Source: Gemmatimonadota bacterium
GTDB lineage: Bacteria; GCA-2686955
Length of the DNA: 30,208 nt
NCBI GenBank assembly: GCA_002686955.1
Contig: NYZA01000205.1
Location: 1-30,208 of the forward strand
Direction: 5' to 3'
Below the pieces are notes generated by a model, which was not told where the DNA came from, did no database searches, and worked only from the letters and a program-made list of their open reading frames with translations. Each line of letters starts with the position of its first letter. Position 1 is the stretch's first letter. Below, one piece after another: positions 24,415-30,208 of the stretch. A program made the position numbers and the translations under genes.

Positions 24415-25875
24415 TCAATCCACGTATCCGAGCGTCTTGAGCTTCTCCAGGATTGCGTCGTCCATCGGTCCCTCCACAATCGTATCGGTCGACTTTTGTT
24501 GCTCGGCGCGCTCCCAAGTAGGGATCCGCTCAAGCGGATGCCGCTCGATGAAGTTCGACTCGAAAGCCTCCTTCAACACCCTTCCCGGCATGTCCTCGCC
24601 AGCGGGCAGCCCCATTCGGTGCATCAGTGTGGGCATGACGTCGTAAATGGACGCTCCCTCCACTCTGACGCCGTTGGCAAAACCCGGTCCGCTGGCGATG
24701 AAGATGCCGTGGAGCGCGTGAGTATAGGGATACCCGCCCTTTCCTCCTTCGTGCTCTATTTCCTCTCCGCGCTCCCATTTAACTTTCAGATCCCAGAGAG
24801 TCTCGAATCCATGGTCGGACACAATGAGGATGGCAGTCTCTTCTCCAGCGGTGCGCAGGAGCCGCCCAATTACCTCATCGGCGTACCGATAATAGCGATC
24901 GACGGCGTCACCAAAGAGCGCTCGGTCCTCGGGGGAGATCTCGAACTTCTCGGCCGGCCGGTAGTGCCAGTAGTAGTGCGACATGACGTCCGCGCCTTCC
25001 AGGTAGATCGCGAAAACACGGGGTCTTCGTTTCGAGAGGAAGTGGAGCCCCGATCGGACGAAAGTGATGTCCTTTGCATAGACCCAGTAGGCGTTCCACA
25101 TCTCCTGTCGCGGCTTCGCGCGACTTCCGAATATCTGTTCCGTTATCTCAGGCCTGACCACCGCCTCTTCCGTGACGATGAATGGGCGAAACTCCTCGAA
25201 CAGCTCCTCGGGCCATGTGCGCCTTTCGAAATCCCATTCGACAACACTTCCGGTTTCGTCGCGTCGTGTGCCGTATGGGACAGCATTGGGGCTGAATCGC
25301 ACGGGCCACGCCCGATCGCTAATGATGAACCCGTTGCGGACTTCTTCGGCGGGCCAGCTCGGCCACCATCCCATTACCCCGACCGAAATCCCCATCTCGG
25401 AGAATATGTCCCAGAATGGCCGCGCTGTCCTCATCCGCGTAGTGACAGGGATCTTTTTGTCATCGTCGCGGACCACGAAGAAGGTCTCGATGCCATGTTG
25501 CTCCCGGGTCTTGCCGGTAGCGATCGTGGTCCACACCGGTGGCGATTGAATCGGACGCTCCGATTCCAGCCGTCCGCGCACCCCTGTTTCGATGAGTCGG
25601 CTCAGATTGGGCAGATTCCCCTGCGCGAGCAGACTGTCGATCACATGCCATGTGGCCCCATCGAGGCCTACGAGCAGGAGCTCGGTCTCGCCGTCAGGAG
25701 TTGGGTTGGAGGGTGGTTTCGGCCGAACGGCCTCCACCGCGGTTGAAGGCTCCCCCTCTGCCGCGGAGCCTCGGCCGTTCCCGCCACAGCCGGTGAGCGC
25801 CGCCACAAATGCCGCGATGATCATCGCCCGGCATCGTGTTCGCGCTCGATCCGGCTGACCTCTGTGGCTTGGCAC
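24415..25875 (-). CDS. Alkaline-phosphatase-superfamily (NPP-type) phosphodiesterase lipoprotein
   Basis: A 486-residue protein with an unusually long basic N-terminus followed by a lipobox (AAFVAALTGC, Cys 30). A GTG at 25875 with AGGAG six bases upstream decides the start; an internal ATG at 25824 is less supported. The catalytic domain is of the type I phosphodiesterase/nucleotide pyrophosphatase class: LLLVGLDGATW with metal Asp 72, SPPVWTTIATG where Ser 111 aligns with the nucleophile, EGADVMSHYYW with Asp and His ligands, VSDHGFE, and a late His in HALHGIFIASGP. The C-terminus LEKLKTLGYVD is common in these proteins. It should be anchored on the outside of the inner membrane or in the outer membrane. 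The substrate is unknown; it may cleave phosphodiesters on envelope glycans or lipids, suggested only by the downstream flippase gene. Confidence 0.88.
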   Translation of the reverse strand: MPSHRGQPDRARTRCRAMIIAAFVAALTGCGGNGRGSAAEGEPSTAVEAVRPKPPSNPTPDGETELLLVGLDGATWHVIDSLLAQGNLPNLSRLIETGVRGRLESERPIQSPPVWTTIATGKTREQHGIETFFVVRDDDKKIPVTTRMRTARPFWDIFSEMGISVGVMGWWPSWPAEEVRNGFIISDRAWPVRFSPNAVPYGTRRDETGSVVEWDFERRTWPEELFEEFRPFIVTEEAVVRPEITEQIFGSRAKPRQEMWNAYWVYAKDITFVRSGLHFLSKRRPRVFAIYLEGADVMSHYYWHYRPAEKFEISPEDRALFGDAVDRYYRYADEVIGRLLRTAGEETAILIVSDHGFETLWDLKVKWERGEEIEHEGGKGGYPYTHALHGIFIASGPGFANGVRVEGASIYDVMPTLMHRMGLPAGEDMPGRVLKEAFESNFIERHPLERIPTWERAEQQKSTDTIVEGPMDDAILEKLKTLGYVD

Positions 25876-25911
25876 GCTTTCTCCTGTTTCGAACTTGATT
25901 CAGATGAGACA

Positions 25912-25962
25912 GGCCCCCGCAACAGGGTCGAGTATCGCCGGATATTGCCTGTGGCGGGGGCC
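25912..25962. repeat. Long inverted repeat (15-base arms) between beta-helix and phosphodiesterase genes
   Basis: GGCCCCCGCAACAGG at 25912-25926 pairs with CCTGTGGCGGGGGCC at 25948-25962; 14 of 15 positions match and the loop is 21 bases. It would make a very stable GC-rich hairpin on either strand. There is no T-run on either side, so it is not a standard intrinsic terminator, though it could attenuate or stabilise minus-strand mRNA. A REP-like repeat is another option. Confidence 0.7.
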
Positions 25963-26011
25963 CGTGACAAGCCCGTAAGCGGAGGGTCGTTCGCTGCCGT
26001 ATACGTATCGG

Positions 26012-27217
26012 TCAGGGGAGAACCTTGAGCCACCCTACATTGCCGGGACCGCCGTAGGCTCCCATGTCGGCTGCGACGCTGTTGTACCGGCTGTACCGAG
26101 GAGAGAGCTCCGCCCAGTCCACACCGTCTTCATCCGCCGGATTGGCCGCGTCGATACAAGGCGAGTCGTGGGCGAGAATATAGGGCAGCTTGAAGTCCGA
26201 CATGAACTCGGGGTTCGCATCGATGTTGCCGGTCCCCGGCCACCCGCCCAGAACATCGCAGAACTCGATGGCGGGCTCGCCCGAAACGATGTAGATCTCC
26301 TCGGGGCCATTCCCAACGAGAATCGAGTTGGTGACGACCGGGTTGGCGATTGCCTCGCAGTAGATCGCCCCGCCGTTCCAAGGGGCCAAGTTGTCAACGA
26401 TGGTGCAGTAATCGATTGTCGGCGATGAGTTGTAGCACCAGATACCGCCACCATTCAAACCCGCTTGGTTGCGAGCAATTATGCAGTGCTCCACGGTGGC
26501 GTGGGAGTCACGGATCTGCAGTCCGCCGCCTCCGCCTTCGGTCGCGGTGTTGTCGGTCACGTTGCAGTATCGGAACGACGCGTTCGACTGTTGTCCCATG
26601 AAGCCGCCCGAGCCATGGAGCGAGTTGTTTTCAACAATGTCGCAGTATTCGAATTCCGGGCGAGCGGAATAACGCGCAAAGAACCCACCTCCGTGGGTCG
26701 CATAGTTGGCCTTGATCACGCAATGGGCGAAGGAAGGATGCGAGGCATCGCAGTGGATTCCCCCCCCGTAGGTCTCCCAGCTGCCGATCACCTCGTTCTT
26801 CTTGATTAAGCAGTAGCTGACCGTTGGAGAAGAGCCGTTCATGCAGAGCAGACCTCCTCCGCCCCAGTCCGCCAAACCACCGGTGATCGTGAGCCCCGTC
26901 AACTCTGCTTCCGGCGGCTCTCCCGAGAGAAAGCTCACCGTGGTTCCCGCCCCTTTGGCATCGACGACGGTCGATCGGACGACGGCTCGATCCGCGGGCC
27001 GAGTGCCGGTGACGGTGATCGCCTTGCCTTGGAAGTCCAGCGTCTCCGTGTAGATGCCTGGCTGGACGAGGACAACGTCTCCATCCGAGGCAGCGTCGAT
27101 GGCGGCTCCAATCGTTTCGTAATGGTCGGGAACGTGCAATACGCCGTTGGCACCCGGCTCGCCAGGTGAAGTGGCGAGCGGAATGAGCGCCGCAACAAAT
27201 AAGAGGCTGCTACTCAT
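26012..27217 (-). CDS. Secreted right-handed parallel beta-helix repeat protein
   Basis: A 401-residue protein with a signal peptide (MSSSLLFVAALIPLATSPGEPGA) and the opening HVPDHYETIGAAIDAASDGD with VVLVQPGIYTETLDF, typical of Pel-type beta-helix proteins. The coils repeat a regular phrase: TITGG-GGGLLCMNGSSPTVSYC, YGGGIHCDASHPSFAHC, GGGFFARYSARPEFEYC, GGGGLQIRDSHATVEHC, GGGIWCYNSSPTIDYC, each ending in Cys, giving a ladder of Cys at a fixed position. It ends in SPCIDAANPA and ADMGAYGGPG, the terminal motif of the choice-of-anchor-Q type. ATG at 27217 has AGAGGA five bases upstream. It lacks a visible anchor. It is upstream of the phosphodiesterase on the same strand, with the inverted repeat between them. 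Confidence 0.85.
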   Translation of the reverse strand: MSSSLLFVAALIPLATSPGEPGANGVLHVPDHYETIGAAIDAASDGDVVLVQPGIYTETLDFQGKAITVTGTRPADRAVVRSTVVDAKGAGTTVSFLSGEPPEAELTGLTITGGLADWGGGGLLCMNGSSPTVSYCLIKKNEVIGSWETYGGGIHCDASHPSFAHCVIKANYATHGGGFFARYSARPEFEYCDIVENNSLHGSGGFMGQQSNASFRYCNVTDNTATEGGGGGLQIRDSHATVEHCIIARNQAGLNGGGIWCYNSSPTIDYCTIVDNLAPWNGGAIYCEAIANPVVTNSILVGNGPEEIYIVSGEPAIEFCDVLGGWPGTGNIDANPEFMSDFKLPYILAHDSPCIDAANPADEDGVDWAELSPRYSRYNSVAADMGAYGGPGNVGWLKVLP

Positions 27218-27427
27218 GGGAATCCTCTTCTTAGAGAGTCCTGAAGATTGAGTGCATCGAGCAAACCACCAACCATTCTAACGGACAGGCGATCTGCCGC
27301 GGGACATATCGCATGCAGCCATCCGGTCGAGTAGGACTCCACCGTAGTATCCTCCCGAACTTCGATCTCAACTCCTTGAAACCCTTGACCTCGGGGCGGT
27401 GCCGCGGAGGTCGCTTGGAGCCGATCC
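27218..27427. other. Divergent intergenic region between beta-helix and YfhO genes
   Basis: 210 bases. Apart from the ribosome-binding sites of the two flanking genes, I see TTGAAA at 27376-27381 and TTGACC at 27385-27390 as possible -35 boxes for the YfhO gene, but no -10 box at a suitable distance. No hairpin or repeat stands out. Confidence 0.35.
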
Positions 27428-30100
27428 GTGCGCTCGAGCCGCGACAACCACCTCACCCTCCTCCTCCTAATCCTAGCAGTCGCCCTCGTCTTCGCCCCCG
27501 TCTTGGTCAACCACGCCGTCCCCTTCGGCGGCGACGACGCGGTCACCGGGCGGATCTTCGAGCGTCAGTTGGCGGCCGAGATTCGCGACAACGGTGTAGT
27601 CCCCCTGTGGACCCCGCACGTCTTCGGCGGCATGCCGACCGTCGACTCTCTCAGCTACCCCGTCTTCTATCCGCTCCACGCGCTCTACAGCCTCTTCCCG
27701 CGGATGCGCGAGATCTTCCACCACATCCCGCTGCACCTCGTGATCGCCGGGCTGATGGCCTACCTGCTCGCGCTCGATTTCCGCCTGCCGCGCCGCACCG
27801 CCGCCCTGCCCGCGCTCGCCTTCGCGCTCACCGGCTACCTCGTCACCCTCACCATGAGCGGCCACGGCGGCAAGATCTGGACCTGCGCCTATCTGCCCCT
27901 CGTCCTCTTCACACAGCGCCGCCTCCTGCGCCAACCGACCCTCGCCCACGCGGCAGCCGCCGGCCTCGCCGCGGGCGTGCAGATGCTCGCCGGGCACTAT
28001 CAGATCGTCTTCTACACCTGGCTCGCGGCCGGGCTGCAGCTCCTCTGGCATCTGAGCGGCGCGGCACCCGCCTCCGATCGCCGCGCCGGTCCGCCCCCCC
28101 CGCTCCCTCGCCGCCTCGCCCTCTGGACCGCCGTCCCCCTACTCGCCGTCGCGATCGCCGCCGCCCAGTTCGTCCCCGCCGCGAAATACGCCCCGTGGTC
28201 GAACCGCGCCGAGCCGAGCGCCGAATTCCTCTCCTCCTTCTCCTTCCCGCCCGGCGAGCTCCTCACCTTCGGCGCCCCCGCCTTCTACGGCTTCTCGCCC
28301 GACACCGGTATGTCCGGCTACTGGGGCTCCCTCGTGATCCGCGGCAGCACCGAGTACATGGGCATCGCCGTGCTCTTGCTCGCCCTGATCGGAGCGGGCA
28401 CCGCCGGACCGCGCGTCCTGCGCTGGATCGCCGCCGGCACCGGCGCCCTCCTCACCGCCGCCATCGCGGCCACCCTCCTACCGCTCCCCGCCGCCCTGCA
28501 GCCCGCCTTCGGCCTCGACCTGATCGCGAGCTGCTTTCTCCTCGCCACCCTAGGCGCCGCCCACGCCAACTGGCTCGACCGCATCCGCGCCCCGGGCGGT
28601 CACCCTCCCGACGAGAGATCGGAAGCCGCCGGCCTCCTGCTTCTGATCGGATCGTGGGCGGCCATCCTGATGATCGGCGACCATCTGCCGACCTACCGCT
28701 TCGTCGCCGCCCTCCCCGGCTTCGACCGCTTCCGAGCCCCGCACACCCTCGTCATTCTCGTCGCCTTCTCCGTCGCCCTCCTCGCCGGACTCGGCCTCGA
28801 TGCCCTCCTGCGCGCCCGCGCCGCCTCCGCCGCCGAGCCCGCTCCAAAGTCGAAGCGCCGCAACACCCAGCCCCCGGATCTCGCCCTCCTCCGCTCACCG
28901 ATCACCGCCCCACCCATCGTCCTCTTCGCCCTCCTCGCCACCCTCCTCCTCGCCGGCCTCGTCCTGCGCCAACCCCTCTCCGCTTCGATCGCCAACCATC
29001 TCTCCGAATCGGCAGCGGCGCGGATCGCGACGATGGTGGGGGGGGACAGCTCCGCGGATGCCGCCCGAGCCCTCGTGGGAGCGCTGACGCAAAACGCACT
29101 CGGCGCCCTCGCCGTCGCCACCTTCCTCTGGGGCGGCATCACCGCGCTGATCGTCGCCACGGCGCGCTCGAAGGTCGGCGCTCAGACCTGCGTCTGGGCG
29201 CTCTTGGCCCTCACCTTCGTCGAGCTCGGCTTCGTCGGGCGCGACTACGTCCGCCCCGTGCTCGAGTCGGACGCCTTCGAGACGATCGAAGCGAATCCTC
29301 TCCTGCGCCTGGTCGCCGAAAAGGCCGAAACCGCGGCCGCCAGCGGTGCCCCCGTGCGGGTCGCCAATCTCGAGCTGAACCGCATCCGCCCGAACGATCC
29401 CGTCGTCCACGGGCTGCACCTGAGCGGGGGCTACCACGGCGCCCCGATCGGTGCCGCCTGGGACGCGCTCCACAGCGACCTCCCCGGCTTCGCGGAGCGA
29501 TATCTGTCGCTAATGGGCGTCCGCTACCTGCTCTATCCGAAACCGCTCGAAGCTCCGGGTCGCTACCGTCCCCTCGCCAACCTCACAGCCGAGGGCCGGC
29601 CCGCCGGCCCATACCTGATAGAGATGGGCGACGTTGTGCCCCGCGCCCGTCTCGTCTACGAGATCGCGGCTGTGCCGGATCGGCAGACGCAGCTGTCGAA
29701 ACTTGCGTCGCCGGTCCACGATCCGAGGACGACCGCCATTCTAGACGGTCCAATAACCCCGCCTCTCGAACGAAATGGCCGGGGAGAGGCGCGGATCGTA
29801 CACTATTCGAACCAACATGTCGAAGTGGAGGTCGAGTCGAGCGGACGAGGATTGTTGGTTCTGTCGGATTGTTACTACCCTGGCTGGGCGGCGCGCGTCG
29901 ACGGGGCGGAGACGGAAGTGTTGCGAGCGGATCATCATTTGCGGGGGGTCGTGGTTGGTGAGGGGCGGCATCGCGTCGTTTTCGAATTCGATCCGGTGGA
30001 AAATGGTGTTGGAGCGTGGATCAGTTTGGTGGCGGCACTTGGGATTGGGGGGGCGATGCTGGTTGGGTTGCGGCGGAGGCGGGAGAGCGCGGGGGCTTGA
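27428..30100 (+). CDS. YfhO-family membrane protein (GT-C-like)
   Basis: An 890-residue polytopic membrane protein of the YfhO family. A first hydrophobic helix (LTLLLLILAVALVFAPVLV) is followed by FGGDDAVTGRIFERQ with adjacent acidic residues 36-37, then VPLWTPHVFGGMP, the usual first extracytoplasmic loop; about 11 further helices follow, and a C-terminal soluble beta domain with LLVLSDCYYPGWAARVDG and a last helix near residue 870. In Bacillus, Listeria and Staphylococcus, YfhO proteins use C55-phosphate sugars made by CsbB-type GT2 enzymes to glycosylate lipoteichoic acid; this protein's role in a probable diderm is not established. The start is GTG with GGAG nine bases upstream. The first two-thirds are much more C-rich than the last 500 bases. 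A rival long frame (27313-29961) is Arg/Pro-rich and is a composition artefact. Confidence 0.88.
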   Translation: MRSSRDNHLTLLLLILAVALVFAPVLVNHAVPFGGDDAVTGRIFERQLAAEIRDNGVVPLWTPHVFGGMPTVDSLSYPVFYPLHALYSLFPRMREIFHHIPLHLVIAGLMAYLLALDFRLPRRTAALPALAFALTGYLVTLTMSGHGGKIWTCAYLPLVLFTQRRLLRQPTLAHAAAAGLAAGVQMLAGHYQIVFYTWLAAGLQLLWHLSGAAPASDRRAGPPPPLPRRLALWTAVPLLAVAIAAAQFVPAAKYAPWSNRAEPSAEFLSSFSFPPGELLTFGAPAFYGFSPDTGMSGYWGSLVIRGSTEYMGIAVLLLALIGAGTAGPRVLRWIAAGTGALLTAAIAATLLPLPAALQPAFGLDLIASCFLLATLGAAHANWLDRIRAPGGHPPDERSEAAGLLLLIGSWAAILMIGDHLPTYRFVAALPGFDRFRAPHTLVILVAFSVALLAGLGLDALLRARAASAAEPAPKSKRRNTQPPDLALLRSPITAPPIVLFALLATLLLAGLVLRQPLSASIANHLSESAAARIATMVGGDSSADAARALVGALTQNALGALAVATFLWGGITALIVATARSKVGAQTCVWALLALTFVELGFVGRDYVRPVLESDAFETIEANPLLRLVAEKAETAAASGAPVRVANLELNRIRPNDPVVHGLHLSGGYHGAPIGAAWDALHSDLPGFAERYLSLMGVRYLLYPKPLEAPGRYRPLANLTAEGRPAGPYLIEMGDVVPRARLVYEIAAVPDRQTQLSKLASPVHDPRTTAILDGPITPPLERNGRGEARIVHYSNQHVEVEVESSGRGLLVLSDCYYPGWAARVDGAETEVLRADHHLRGVVVGEGRHRVVFEFDPVENGVGAWISLVAALGIGGAMLVGLRRRRESAGA

Positions 30101-30208
30101 GGCGATGGCGATCTAGCCCGCATTTCTCACCAACTTTCTGCTGTGGCGGCGCATCTCCGCACCCTGGCGGCACTTCCCCCCGTTTCGCTTTGTGCGACGT
30201 GCAACCAG
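30101..30208. other. Unassigned right-edge sequence
   Basis: About 108 bases after the YfhO stop codon. It contains the word TGGCGGC twice (in CTGTGGCGGCGC and CCTGGCGGCAC), separated by about 25 bases. The minus-strand frames give short Lys/Arg-rich peptides ending at a TAG near 30115. It may be the beginning of a repeat or mobile-element end that continues beyond the window; not identified. Confidence 0.2.

Noticed and set aside
24403-25746. 447-codon plus-strand frame antisense to the phosphodiesterase
   Set aside because: The minus strand carries the complete catalytic motifs, a lipobox and a strong ribosome-binding site; the plus frame is a shadow.
27313-29961. Long plus-strand frame (882 codons) overlapping YfhO
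   Set aside because: The product is a continuous Arg/Pro/His-rich string with no fold pattern, caused by C-rich third positions of the real YfhO frame, which has clear membrane helices and a family C-terminus.

Overview
The window is visibly GC-rich bacterial chromosome with densely packed genes and mixed ATG/GTG/TTG starts. There is no rRNA, tRNA, CRISPR array, phage module or recognisable transposase. A diderm envelope is suggested by the AsmA-like protein, the heptosyltransferase-type GT9, several lipoprotein or secretory signals and the split three-gene proton-translocating transhydrogenase. Secreted beta-helix proteins, a malectin/FN3/CotH/lamin-tail protein and a large YfhO protein resemble gene content of uncultivated FCB-type lineages (Eisenbacteria or Krumholzibacteria style). 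That placement is an impression from gene content, not a phylogenetic result.

Layout. 1-222 holds the 5' part of a minus-strand gene running off the left edge. 273-1886 carries a hemerythrin-like protein and a degenerate methyltransferase-like protein, separated by two tandem palindromes. 1995-6514 is a likely operon: pntAA, pntAB, pntB and an AsmA-like protein. 6528-8885 (minus) holds a secreted beta-helix protein and a lipoprotein with a glutamine-amidotransferase-like fold. 9070-11708 (plus) holds an M20 peptidase and a DUF4143-type AAA ATPase preceded by a perfect palindrome. 11716-17567 (minus) holds a penicillin-acylase-family enzyme and a CotH-kinase/lamin-tail exported protein.

17733-22777 (plus) is a compact five-gene glycan operon: GtrB/DPM1-like GT2, GT4, GT9, a second GT2 and a SAM methyltransferase. 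Facing it, 22750-25875 (minus) encodes a MurJ/MOP-family flippase and an alkaline-phosphatase-superfamily lipoprotein. Further minus-strand, 26012-27217 is a second beta-helix protein. 27428-30100 (plus) is a YfhO-family membrane protein. The final ~100 bases are unassigned.

Working together. The right half reads as a surface-glycan locus. The membrane GT2 could make a polyprenyl-phosphate sugar, soluble glycosyltransferases and a methyltransferase build or cap a glycan, the MOP flippase could move lipid-linked material, and YfhO is a GT-C-like candidate for using lipid-phosphate sugars outside the membrane. The CsbB/YfhO pairing known in Firmicutes makes this the most interesting hypothesis here, but the link is by family and proximity only. 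The left half is mainly metabolic (NAD(P)H balance, peptidase) with secreted proteins of unknown role.
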